Shown here in pieces: positions 51,112 through 60,209 of a stretch of DNA of 64,000 bases (position 1 is its first letter; every line of letters starts with the position of its first letter). The DNA comes from HXMU1420-13 sp965601825 (GTDB taxonomy: Bacteria; Bacteroidota; Rhodothermia; Balneolales; Balneolaceae), in assembly GCA_965601825.1 (NCBI GenBank), contig OZ271839.1, positions 744,001-808,000 on the forward strand, written 5' to 3'. Under the pieces are notes generated by a model that made no database searches, was not told where the DNA came from, and saw only the letters and a program-made list of their open reading frames with translations. The position numbers were made by a program, and so were the translations under genes.

Positions 51112-53997
51112 ATGCGTTTGATTGTCGTTCTCGCTGTTACATTTATATTTGTTAGTGACAGCTATGGTCAAAGTGCCTTAGAGAGGTTTGAAGATTTATA
51201 TAGTTCAGCTATAGAGCTAAGAAATAATTATGAGTATGATGCTTCAATAGAGACTTTTAAAGGTTCATTACAGCTCGCTGAGAATGAATTGGGTAGCAAC
51301 GAAATTTATAGATCGGGGATTTACTTAGCTGTAACCTATTTATGGTACGCAAAAGCTTCTGAAGCTAGAGATCTATTGCGTGCTTTGATAGAAAATCATT
51401 TTGAAAGTTTTAGTAATTATCAAAAAGGCTGGATTACGAATCGCTTAGCGTGGAGTTTGATAGAAACAGGATACTATGAAGAAGCCATTACTGAATATGA
51501 GAGTGCATTTTCTTATGGTGAACTTGCAAATGACCATGAACTAATCTTTAGCTCACTAAGGTCAAAAAGTGTAGCGGAACAATATTTATCGAGATATGAT
51601 GATGCGATTGAAACATTGAAAACAGTTAGAAATCTTGAAAGTTTGGACAGCGTAGATGTAGCATTAATAAACGTTGGACTATACACAGCACATTCATTTA
51701 AGTCAGAATTTGCAAATGGATATCCCTATTTGTTGGCGGCTTATGAGGTTTTTAAAAAACAGAAAAATTCTGGACGCTATAAAGATATTCTACATAGGTT
51801 TTCAGAATATCATATGGTTCAAAACGAACTAAGAAAAGCGCTGCAATTTGCTCAAGAAGGTTTAATCATATCTCAGGAAACAAATGACCCGGATAGTGAA
51901 GCGTTATTTAATTTTACTTTAGGTCATATCTACCGAGATCTAGGGCAGAATAAATTAGCAATAGAATATTACGATGCTTCTGCTGACTACTATGGCAATA
52001 TTGGTAATTCAAAACCACATGAAGAATCTGAGTTACTAATCATTTCATTGTTAATAGCCGATGGGGAATACGAATTAGCGCGAAATGTACTTGATGAACT
52101 AATATTAAGGGTAAAGCTGCCTGAATCTAGACTTCGTTTAAAATTGCAATATGCAAGTTTGTATCAAAAAATGGGTGATTTTGAGAAGTCAAAGGAATAT
52201 ATCGAGCAAGCAGAGACTGAATTAGATACGATAGTAAGCCTTTATCGGGCAAAAATAATTGAGGCTTATCTAAATTTACCGGATTCATTATTGTCAGTTT
52301 CTAACAAGATTGAATTGGCCAAAGAGCTATATGAACTTAAAAGCGGAAATACCGAGAAAGGTACAATGCTTGCTGAGATGAAGCTTTCAAAACTGTTCAA
52401 CAAAGTTAGTGCTGATAGTGCGTTTTCGTATGCATATAGTAGTATAGCAAAACTTGAAGACCGAAGACTTAATACGTCGTCATCTTCAGTAAAAAGCATT
52501 GCAAATAGCCAATGGCAGGGTTTTTATTATACTGTAGCTGGCTGGGAAGTGGTGTATAATGAGGATTATGATCAGGGATTCCTTCTCTTTGAAAAAGCAA
52601 AATCCAGAACTCTATTTGAGCAAATTTATGAACATCAAAAACTGGAGTTAATGGATGTTGAGAATCCAAATTCCATGAAATTAATGGAGCTTCAAAAGCG
52701 AATTGATCAAAAATATAACGACCAGAATAATGATCTGGCTTCGGATGCTGAACTCTTGGAGATAGCCCAATTGGAATTGGAGTATACTACTACTTTTGAT
52801 GATTTGACCGAATCGAATCCAGAATGGAGTAATTTAGAATATCCAACAGTAACCACATTAGGTGAGGCACAAGAGTTACTGGATAGAGATGATGCGATTT
52901 TAAGTTATGGGGTTACTGATGAAGGATTATATCTCTATATGGTATTTGAAGATGATGTTCAATTTTATTCAAATCATTCGGTATCAATATCAGATTTGAC
53001 CCAATTAGTTAACAATTACCTTGAAGCTATCATCAACCAGGAGAATGAAAATGAATTAGAAGTCCATTCAACTGAGTTAACAAAATTCTTAATCGACCCG
53101 GTTTCGAATGAACTCGAAGAAATCAAAAATCTTATCATTATTCCGGATGGGCCATTACACTTATTACCTTTCGAAGCTCTTATCAACAAAAATGAATACC
53201 TCATTCAAAGGTTTAGTATAAAATACCTACCATCAATTTCAGTCTATACTATTTTAAACAAGACTAACCCAGGGGATTTTGATGACAAATTCTTGGGCAT
53301 TGCAGGTTCAGGCTTTGAGTCAGGAGACGATATTCGAGGATCTTCAACTCAAAATGATTTTAGTACACTTCCATATGCCATAGCTGAAGTTGATTCTATC
53401 GCAACGAATTTTAGTGACCCACTTTTACTAAAAAATGAACAAGTCACAGAAGCTGCATTTAAGCAGTTACCATTAAACAGATATGAAATCATTCATATGG
53501 CAACTCATGGAGAAATAAATGAATTTGCTCCCGATCAAAGTGGATTAATATTATCGAAAAAAAGAAATACAGAGACTCTATTCGGGGAAGATGGGTTTTT
53601 AAATGCACGTGAAATTTCTCAATTAGATATTGAGGCAAATTTAGTAGTCCTAAGTGCTTGTAATACCGGAACCGGAAAAGTAATAAATGGTGAAGGTGTT
53701 ATGGGACTTCAAAGATCGTTATTCATCAGCGGAGCAAGTTCTGTTGTAGTTAGTTTATGGAGCATATTTGATAGAAGTACACCTGTGTTTATGAATAAGT
53801 TTTATAATCAAATGAATTCATTCGAAGAGGAAGAAATCTCGCTTCTGGATAAACTAAAAATGGCGGCTAACTGGTATGAACCAGATTTAGTAGATTATAA
53901 AACATTGGCTCTTCAGCAGACAAAAATTGAAATGATCGAACACCCGTATTACAGCCATCCGGTTCATTGGGCTCCCTTTGTAATAACCGGGAAGTAA
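51112..53997 (+). CDS. Secreted TPR-CHAT protease
   Basis: This 961-residue protein starts with a signal peptide ending at DSYGQSA (about residue 20). The next 520 residues are tetratricopeptide repeats (for example DHELIFSSLRSKSVAEQYLS and ALFNFTLGHIYRDLGQNKLA), and a linker precedes a C-terminal CHAT domain (about 650-961). The caspase-like dyad is intact: histidine in YEIIHMATHGEINEF near 797 and cysteine in LVVLSACNTGTG near 848, followed by GEGVMGLQRSLFISGASSVV and SLWSIFD. CHAT proteases cut specific partners after activation; substrates of most bacterial members are unknown. It is divergent from the microprotein, and its stop is immediately followed by the convergent M28 peptidase gene. 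The ECF sigma and TPR genes at 56464-57873 may belong to the same function (inference). Confidence 0.9.
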   Translation: MRLIVVLAVTFIFVSDSYGQSALERFEDLYSSAIELRNNYEYDASIETFKGSLQLAENELGSNEIYRSGIYLAVTYLWYAKASEARDLLRALIENHFESFSNYQKGWITNRLAWSLIETGYYEEAITEYESAFSYGELANDHELIFSSLRSKSVAEQYLSRYDDAIETLKTVRNLESLDSVDVALINVGLYTAHSFKSEFANGYPYLLAAYEVFKKQKNSGRYKDILHRFSEYHMVQNELRKALQFAQEGLIISQETNDPDSEALFNFTLGHIYRDLGQNKLAIEYYDASADYYGNIGNSKPHEESELLIISLLIADGEYELARNVLDELILRVKLPESRLRLKLQYASLYQKMGDFEKSKEYIEQAETELDTIVSLYRAKIIEAYLNLPDSLLSVSNKIELAKELYELKSGNTEKGTMLAEMKLSKLFNKVSADSAFSYAYSSIAKLEDRRLNTSSSSVKSIANSQWQGFYYTVAGWEVVYNEDYDQGFLLFEKAKSRTLFEQIYEHQKLELMDVENPNSMKLMELQKRIDQKYNDQNNDLASDAELLEIAQLELEYTTTFDDLTESNPEWSNLEYPTVTTLGEAQELLDRDDAILSYGVTDEGLYLYMVFEDDVQFYSNHSVSISDLTQLVNNYLEAIINQENENELEVHSTELTKFLIDPVSNELEEIKNLIIIPDGPLHLLPFEALINKNEYLIQRFSIKYLPSISVYTILNKTNPGDFDDKFLGIAGSGFESGDDIRGSSTQNDFSTLPYAIAEVDSIATNFSDPLLLKNEQVTEAAFKQLPLNRYEIIHMATHGEINEFAPDQSGLILSKKRNTETLFGEDGFLNAREISQLDIEANLVVLSACNTGTGKVINGEGVMGLQRSLFISGASSVVVSLWSIFDRSTPVFMNKFYNQMNSFEEEEISLLDKLKMAANWYEPDLVDYKTLALQQTKIEMIEHPYYSHPVHWAPFVITGK

Positions 53998-55605
53998 TTA
54001 TTGTCGTGTTCGCTCGATAAACTCTTGATTATCCACCTCAGGTCGCGATTCTGTGTTAGCTAATAGTGAGGCTGTCATAAAAAGAAGTTGAGTTCTTTTT
54101 TGTAGTGCTTCAAAATCGATTTTATCAACTTCATCAGAAGGCCGGTGATAATCAGCATGAGTACCATTAAAGAAAAAGATAAATGGGACGCCTAATCTGC
54201 CAAAATTCCAGTGGTCACTTCTTCGGTAGAATTGATTAGGATCATTTATATCATTGTATCGGTCGCTTAGCTGAATGTCCACACTCATTTCATTTGCTTC
54301 TTCAAGTGTAGTTTGTAAACCTGACGATATTATTTTCCCGCCGATGATGTACACATAATCAGGATTATTAGCATTTTCGCTATCGCGCCTTCCTATCATA
54401 TCTACATTCAAATTTGCAATTGTTTTTTCGATTGGGAATATGGGGTGATCAGAATAGTATCTTGATCCGAGTAATCCGCGTTCTTCACCGGAGACATGAA
54501 GGAAAAGAATACTTCTTTTGATTTCTGCGCCAGCTAGTTTCGCAGTTGCTAGAGCATGAGCTGCATGAAGAACTCCTACAGTTCCACTTCCATCATCATC
54601 AGCACCATTATATATAACATCTCCGGTACTATCAGGACTGCTTACACCTACATGATCATAATGTGAAGTGAGAACAATAACCTCATCCTTCAAAATGGGA
54701 TCGGTACCTTCTAAAAATGCACCAACATTTTTTGTCTGAACTTTTACATTAGAAATACTTGGATGATGACTAAAGGAAGCATCAATGGTATAAGGAGAGA
54801 AGTTTGTTGGATTTTCTTTGATGCTAGCTTCTAAATCTGAAAGAGCTTCCAAGGATGCTAGGTCAAGGAGTTGCTGAGCTAAAACCGGATTAATTCTAGT
54901 ATATGAACCTTGATTATTCTCTTCATTCAAATACAGTAACTCAAACCCTGTAGGTATACCGAACTCAGATTGAGATTCTGTAGCTTGTGCCAAGAATGTG
55001 TCTTCTTCGGAATCCATGATCAAAATGGCACCAAGGGCATTTTCATCTCTAATCAATCGTTGCATGGTTGCAAAACTTGATATAGAGCGATCATAAAAAG
55101 TAAGCAGCCATTTCCCTGTCACGTCAATATTGAAATGATTAATTCCCGCTTCGATATCGTCAATGCCATATCCTACAAATACAATTCCTCCCATATCCAT
55201 CGATTGCTCACCTAAAAGGGAGATGAAACCACCAATTTTTGTTGGACTATGAGTTGACTGATTTAATAATTCATCATTCAAGGTAAGTTTGTATTGAATA
55301 CTATCAACGATTGTTTGCCCAAGTTCAAAAGGTTGGTAATAACTACCACTTATACTAATAGGTGACAAGCCGAATTCGCGATAACGGGTTGCTAAGTATT
55401 CAGCAGCAATTCGCTCACCTTCACTACCTGTGTCTCTGCCTCTTAAACTATCGCTTGCTAGAAAAGCTAAATCAATATAAAGTCCTTCTTCTGTAATCGT
55501 ATTTTGGAAGTCTGTAACAACAGGTAATGGTTTGTTGACAGTTTTTCTTTGTGAACTACAGGCAAATGTTAGTACACAAAATGTCAGAATAAAATATTTC
55601 TTCAT
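53998..55605 (-). CDS. M28 family metallopeptidase lipoprotein
   Basis: This 535-residue protein has a lipobox (LTFACSS, cysteine 16) and an M28 aminopeptidase domain split by a PA-like insert (about 115-260, GGIVFVGYGIDDIEAGINHF). Zinc-binding residues are visible in SHYDHVGVS near 315, YNGADDDGSGTVGVLHAAHA near 330, LHVSGEERGLLGSRYYSDHP near 370 and NLNVDMIGRRD near 395. It removes N-terminal residues from peptides at the cell envelope. It lies 12 bases after scpA on the same strand, probably in one transcript. The stop codon abuts the stop of the convergent CHAT gene. Confidence 0.92.
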   Translation of the reverse strand: MKKYFILTFCVLTFACSSQRKTVNKPLPVVTDFQNTITEEGLYIDLAFLASDSLRGRDTGSEGERIAAEYLATRYREFGLSPISISGSYYQPFELGQTIVDSIQYKLTLNDELLNQSTHSPTKIGGFISLLGEQSMDMGGIVFVGYGIDDIEAGINHFNIDVTGKWLLTFYDRSISSFATMQRLIRDENALGAILIMDSEEDTFLAQATESQSEFGIPTGFELLYLNEENNQGSYTRINPVLAQQLLDLASLEALSDLEASIKENPTNFSPYTIDASFSHHPSISNVKVQTKNVGAFLEGTDPILKDEVIVLTSHYDHVGVSSPDSTGDVIYNGADDDGSGTVGVLHAAHALATAKLAGAEIKRSILFLHVSGEERGLLGSRYYSDHPIFPIEKTIANLNVDMIGRRDSENANNPDYVYIIGGKIISSGLQTTLEEANEMSVDIQLSDRYNDINDPNQFYRRSDHWNFGRLGVPFIFFFNGTHADYHRPSDEVDKIDFEALQKRTQLLFMTASLLANTESRPEVDNQEFIERTRQ

Positions 55606-55617
55606 AACCCGAAAAAT

Positions 55618-56364
55618 TTAAGAAATACCGATTATTTCATCTACTGGTTTAAGGTCAACATAGAAATCGGTTGGATCTTCTTTTAGGTATAAATTGATTT
55701 GTTGTTCCTTAATCATTTCAAGAACTGCTAAAAAGGTAACAACTACGATAACTTTGCTCTTTAAGTTATAGCAAAGTTGATGAAAACTTTGTCTACCTCT
55801 ATTCTGCAGTGTTAATAGAATAAATTCACTTTGTCGCTCAATAGTTGTTTCTACTTTTTCAACTTTATGAACAATGTTTTTACGCTCAACATCAGCAAGC
55901 ACTTTTCTAAAGGCAGCAATCAAATCAAAAACGGTCACATCTTTTAAAGCCTCGCCGGTAGCTTTCTTATCTACTTGGTCTGACTCATGGAAACCGCGGG
56001 TATATTTCTTGCGAGTTTCCTCATCAATATCGGCCATTTTTTCGGCCATTTCTTTATAGCGTTTATATTCCAGGAGTCTTTGAACCAATTCATATCTAGG
56101 GTCACTCTCATCAAGTTCTGATTCATCTTCCATATCCTCTCTCGGTAACATCATTTTTGCCTTAATCGACATTAACATGCTAGCCATCAATACAAATTCA
56201 CTTGCTACATCTAAATCTAATTCCTCCATCATCTTAATGAATTCAAGGAATTGCTCTGTGATATAAGAAATTGGAATGTCGTAAATGTCGAGTTCGTCTC
56301 TCTTTATAAAAAAGAGAAGGAGATCTAATGGGCCCTCAAAGTTATTTAACTGAACACGATACAT
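55618..56364 (-). CDS. scpA: Segregation and condensation protein A
   Basis: This 248-residue kleisin closes the Smc ring together with ScpB and helps chromosome segregation. The family start is clear: VQLNNFEGPLDLLLFFIKRD, then ELDIYDIPISYITEQFLEFI, with VASEFVLMASMLMSIKAKMM near 55 and the winged-helix C-terminus KVIVVVTFLAVLEMIKEQQI near 205. Length is normal. It is divergent from the ECF sigma gene at 56464, and the M28 peptidase follows after 12 bases. No scpB is in the window. Confidence 0.93.
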   Translation of the reverse strand: MYRVQLNNFEGPLDLLLFFIKRDELDIYDIPISYITEQFLEFIKMMEELDLDVASEFVLMASMLMSIKAKMMLPREDMEDESELDESDPRYELVQRLLEYKRYKEMAEKMADIDEETRKKYTRGFHESDQVDKKATGEALKDVTVFDLIAAFRKVLADVERKNIVHKVEKVETTIERQSEFILLTLQNRGRQSFHQLCYNLKSKVIVVVTFLAVLEMIKEQQINLYLKEDPTDFYVDLKPVDEIIGIS

Positions 56365-56463
56365 GTTTAGAAAACTAATGGCTTAATATGATAAATTCAT
56401 CATTTTCTTTAATTAACTGAATGTTATTTTAAGCATTGTTTCTACTGGGGTAATTTATAACCA

Positions 56464-57009
56464 ATGGACTATTCTAAATTTGTAATTGCAGTGCAGGAAG
56501 ATGATCAGGCCTCAATCAATGAGTTAGTGCCTGTTATCATGAGTGTGCTTATCAAATTTCTGAAAGTTCGGATTGGAGCAAACCATCATGATGCTGAAGA
56601 TTGCGCACAGAATACGCTCATTAAAGTGACAGAAAAGATCAAAAATGATCAATTAGATAACCCCGATTCAGTCATATATTATCTGTTTACTTCTGCCAAG
56701 AACGAATATTACAAGTATCTGAAAAAGATAAAGGAAGGAAATTATGATGAAGTTCCTGAAAGCTATATCCAGAATGAAGAACAACTCTCGAAACTGTTAA
56801 ATGAAGAGAGATTAAGGATTCTGGAGTTATGTATGCAGCTTTTAAAGCCTAATTTAAAGGATTATATCACGTATTGGTTTAGGCATCCCAATGATGAAGC
56901 AGCAGTAGTTGCCGATCATTTTGGGATATCAGTGAATAACGCATGGACAAAAAAACATCGGATACTTAAAACATTAAAAGAGTGTGTCGAAAAAAAATTA
57001 GCGGCATAG
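56464..57009 (+). CDS. ECF-like RNA polymerase sigma factor
   Basis: This 181-residue protein has a sigma region 2 pattern (GANHHDAEDCAQNTLIKVTE at about 39-58, YYLFTSAKNEYYKYLKK near 77-93) and a region 4 helix-turn-helix (AAVVADHFGISVNNAWTKKH near 146-165). The two regions are joined by a short linker, as in ECF sigma factors. The next gene encodes a single-span protein with a cytoplasmic N-terminal segment and TPRs, a probable anti-sigma partner. A 9-base inverted repeat lies between them. The target promoters are unknown. Confidence 0.86.
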   Translation: MDYSKFVIAVQEDDQASINELVPVIMSVLIKFLKVRIGANHHDAEDCAQNTLIKVTEKIKNDQLDNPDSVIYYLFTSAKNEYYKYLKKIKEGNYDEVPESYIQNEEQLSKLLNEERLRILELCMQLLKPNLKDYITYWFRHPNDEAAVVADHFGISVNNAWTKKHRILKTLKECVEKKLAA

Positions 57010-57043
57010 TGTAAGGAGTTGGTTTGGGAAGGGTCTTACATAA

Positions 57044-57071
57044 CAGAATGTGAGTAAAACGACACATTCTG
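57044..57071. promoter_or_regulatory. Inverted repeat between sigma and partner gene
   Basis: CAGAATGTG (57044-57052) and CACATTCTG (57063-57071) form a perfect 9-base inverted repeat with a ten-base spacer, ending 16 bases before the ATG at 57088. It could be an RNA hairpin that lowers expression of the partner, or a protein site. No T-tract follows. Confidence 0.5.
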
Positions 57072-57087
57072 AATTTTGAAATTTATT

Positions 57088-57873
57088 ATGAGTGACGAGT
57101 TAAAAGACATATATAAACGCATTGATGCGTATGTGAAAGGGAGTCTTACGGAAGATGAGATAAATGATCTTTGGGTGGAGTTTGCAAAAAATCCTGCTTT
57201 ATTAGAACATTTAGAACTGGAAGTAGGAGTAAAAGAAGTACTTAAGAGTAGTATTAAAACAGAATCAGCTAGGAAAGCGAAAATTATTTCACTGCCAAAT
57301 TGGACCTGGCACGCAGCAGCTGCGGCTGTTTTGCTACTTGTAGCAAGTATTCAATTGCTTAAAATTCCTAGTAAGTCGAATCTTGATCAATTTGTAGTTA
57401 CTTCTATTAATGGAGACCAACTTGAAACAGCTGATGGCATTCGTTCTAAACAAATGCAAATAAGTAAAGCTGATTCTATTCTAAATCTAGGATTTAATGA
57501 ATTTGTTTCCGGTAGCACAACCAGAGCACTTGCATTGTTTAATGAAGTGATTGATGACTTTGATTATAAGCCATATGGTTCAAAAGCATACTTAAACAAA
57601 GGGATCGTTTTTTATAACGAAAGTAGATATGATTCAGCAATAGTTGCTTTTAATTCTGCCCTTTCCAGAGTTGATAACAGTAAAATGATTGAAGAAAAAG
57701 GTTATTGGTTTTTAGGAAACGCTCTTGTTAATACCGGTGAAGTGGAACAAGCAAGAGATGCTATTCTGCAAGCATACGCCTTAGATGGAGTTTTTAGAAA
57801 ACAAGCTTTTTTGCTTCTACAAAAGCTAAATTACGACCTGGGATATTCAGAGGCTGAATCAGCCGGAGATTAA
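57088..57873 (+). CDS. Single-span TPR membrane protein, probable anti-sigma partner
   Basis: This protein of about 261 residues starts at ATG 57088; an upstream TTG at 57076 is weaker. The cytoplasmic N-terminus (DELKDIYKRIDAYVKGSLTE, then DEINDLWVEFAKNPALLEHL) has the short helical bundle of anti-sigma factors in Bacteroidota, a membrane helix follows (WHAAAAAVLLLVASIQLL, about 80-97), and periplasmic TPRs form the rest (SKAYLNKGIVFYNESRYDSA near 175). It probably holds the sigma factor encoded upstream (66 bases away with the hairpin between) and senses a signal through its TPRs. This role is inferred from order and topology. Confidence 0.78.
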   Translation: MSDELKDIYKRIDAYVKGSLTEDEINDLWVEFAKNPALLEHLELEVGVKEVLKSSIKTESARKAKIISLPNWTWHAAAAAVLLLVASIQLLKIPSKSNLDQFVVTSINGDQLETADGIRSKQMQISKADSILNLGFNEFVSGSTTRALALFNEVIDDFDYKPYGSKAYLNKGIVFYNESRYDSAIVAFNSALSRVDNSKMIEEKGYWFLGNALVNTGEVEQARDAILQAYALDGVFRKQAFLLLQKLNYDLGYSEAESAGD

Positions 57874-57875
57874 AC

Positions 57876-60119
57876 TCAGGTTTTTTCGATGGGAACAGGT
57901 TCAGCTGCATCCGCCATATGGTTCATAAGTACTTTATGAGTGGACACTTTTCGTTCACCTTTTTGTTTTTCGACTTTACTGTAATTGCCGTCTGAGTGTA
58001 ATTCCCACCGTTGTTGATTATCCTGCAAGTAGATGCTAATTAAAAACTGAAGATATTTCTTGAAATCAGGCTGCTCGACTTTGATCACAGCCTCTACTCG
58101 ATTATCCAAATTGCGATGCATCCAGTCAGCTGAACCTAAGGCATACACATGTTCATCTGCATGGTGGAAGTAAAAAATTCGAGAGTGCTCTAAAAACCGA
58201 CCAATTACTGAATAAACTCGAATATTCTCGCTCAGACCTTCTTTTCCGGGTATAAGTCTACAAACACCTCGCACAATTAAATCTATACTAACCCCAGCAT
58301 TAGAAGCTTCATATAGTAATTGAATAATCACAGGATCTTCAAGGCTATTCATTTTAGCAATGATACGTGAAGGCCTTCCGGCTTTAGCTTCATCAATTTC
58401 AAACTGGATAAAACTCTCCATTTGTTTTCGCATATGCTTTGGCGCAACAAGTAGTTTCTCAAAAGATTGATCGGGCGCATATCCTGTAAGCAAATTGAAT
58501 ACATCGGTTACGTCAGAAGCTATGGTTTCGTCACACGTAAATATTCCTAAATCTTCATATAGCTGAGCTGTTCCAGGGTGATAATTTCCTGTGCCGATAT
58601 GACAATATGTTTTTAATCCATGTTCTTCTTCACGGACAACCATTGTAAGCTTCGTGTGGATTTTCAGGCCCGGAATACCATATGCAACATGAACTCCATA
58701 AGTGTCTAGTTGCTGTGCCCATTGAATATTTTGTTCTTCATCAAATCGGGCTTTTATTTCTACTAAAACGGCTACTTGTTTTCCTGCTTCTGCAGCACGC
58801 ATTAACGAATGCATCAAAGGGGAATCTTTTGATGTTCGATAAAGTGTCTGTTTAATAGCCAGAACTTTTGGATCAGCCGCAGCTTCTTCAATAAAACGCT
58901 GAGTGGAAAGTTCAAAACTGTGATAAGGATGATGTACCATGAATTCATTGTCTTTGATAACATCAAACATACTTGGTGGTTCTTCATCAATTGGATGAGC
59001 AAGTGCAGGGTGGAGTACAGGTGTCCAGTTTCGAATTTTATGTTGAGCATATCCCGGTAAGCCTGCAATCTCAAATGCACTCACCAGCCCTATGGCTCCT
59101 TCCATTTCATAGACATCATCCCAGGTGATGTTTAGATTTTTCATCAAGTATTTTTTGATGTGAAGAGGCATACTTTTTTCTAGCTCCAGACGAACTATTT
59201 GGGCAAACTTTCGCTCTCGTAATTCATCTTCAATAACTTCAAGTAAATCGTCCGCTTCTTCTTCATTTCTTTCAAGTGAGGCATTTCGAGTAACTCGAAA
59301 TAAGTTTGCTGAAATGATTTTCATCCCGGGAAAAAAAGATTGAACTTTTTCTCTAATGATGTCCTCAATTGGAACTAAAGTGACCTTACTACCACGTTTA
59401 AAAACTTCAACAAATCGTTTTCTATTTGAAGGAATCTTTATTCGGGCAAATGATTTCTCTTTACTTTTTGGGTGCTGTAATTCAACAGCAAGGGATAAAC
59501 TGTGATTTGAAATAAAGGGAAACGGGTGAGATTCGTCTACAGCCAGCGGCGTGATAATTGGGTAAATCTCTTTTTTAAAGTACTTCTCACATACTTCTTT
59601 CTGTTGATCTGTAAGATCTTCAATATTCTTAATGCTAATACCAATTTCTTCTAAAGCAGGTACGAGATCATCGAAAAAGCATGATCGATAATCCTCTATC
59701 ATGACTTGCATGACTTCTCGAATCGCTTTTAATTGATCTGAAACAGACATGCCATCTACCGATAGCGTCTTAACTTTTGCATGAAATTGACGCTTTAGTC
59801 CACCTACCCTTTTCTGGAAATATTCATCCAAATTTGAACAAACGATTCCAATAAACTTAACACGTTCCAGGAGTTTATTTTTCTCATTTTGAGCTTCTGC
59901 TAATACTCGCTCATTGAATTTTAACCAGCTTAATTCATAATTAAAGAAATAATCGCTACCGAATATTTTTAAGGTGCTTTTTCTCTTGTCTTTATGCAGT
60001 CCCTTTTCTTTTAGTATCTCGTTCTTTTTCTTATTTGAAACTTTATCCCCTCTACGTTTTTTTTGTTCTTCGATTGGATCAAATGATAGTGCATCGGGTG
60101 AGAATGAAGACTTTTCCAT
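57876..60119 (-). CDS. ppk1: Polyphosphate kinase 1
   Basis: This 747-residue enzyme makes polyphosphate from ATP. The PPK N-terminal and middle domains start with YELSWLKFNERVLAEAQNEK near 56, followed by HPFPFISNHSLSLAVELQ. The catalytic part contains KQTLYRTSKDSPLMHSLMRA, VLVEIKARFDEEQNIQWAQQ, YCHIGTGNYHPGTAQLYEDL and the phosphorylated-histidine region FLEHSRIFYFHHADEHVYAL, then GSADWMHRNLDNRVEAV. The long lysine-rich N-terminus (about 50 residues) is a bit longer than usual. It is convergent with the TPR gene and divergent from ruvB. Confidence 0.96.
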   Translation of the reverse strand: MEKSSFSPDALSFDPIEEQKKRRGDKVSNKKKNEILKEKGLHKDKRKSTLKIFGSDYFFNYELSWLKFNERVLAEAQNEKNKLLERVKFIGIVCSNLDEYFQKRVGGLKRQFHAKVKTLSVDGMSVSDQLKAIREVMQVMIEDYRSCFFDDLVPALEEIGISIKNIEDLTDQQKEVCEKYFKKEIYPIITPLAVDESHPFPFISNHSLSLAVELQHPKSKEKSFARIKIPSNRKRFVEVFKRGSKVTLVPIEDIIREKVQSFFPGMKIISANLFRVTRNASLERNEEEADDLLEVIEDELRERKFAQIVRLELEKSMPLHIKKYLMKNLNITWDDVYEMEGAIGLVSAFEIAGLPGYAQHKIRNWTPVLHPALAHPIDEEPPSMFDVIKDNEFMVHHPYHSFELSTQRFIEEAAADPKVLAIKQTLYRTSKDSPLMHSLMRAAEAGKQVAVLVEIKARFDEEQNIQWAQQLDTYGVHVAYGIPGLKIHTKLTMVVREEEHGLKTYCHIGTGNYHPGTAQLYEDLGIFTCDETIASDVTDVFNLLTGYAPDQSFEKLLVAPKHMRKQMESFIQFEIDEAKAGRPSRIIAKMNSLEDPVIIQLLYEASNAGVSIDLIVRGVCRLIPGKEGLSENIRVYSVIGRFLEHSRIFYFHHADEHVYALGSADWMHRNLDNRVEAVIKVEQPDFKKYLQFLISIYLQDNQQRWELHSDGNYSKVEKQKGERKVSTHKVLMNHMADAAEPVPIEKT

Positions 60120-60209
60120 AGGGTGTTGGTTAAACTTCTACAGGCAATTCGTGTTAAATCTAAGTATAATCGTTTAGAGGCAAAGTAAACATCACAATCC
60201 ACATATTCT

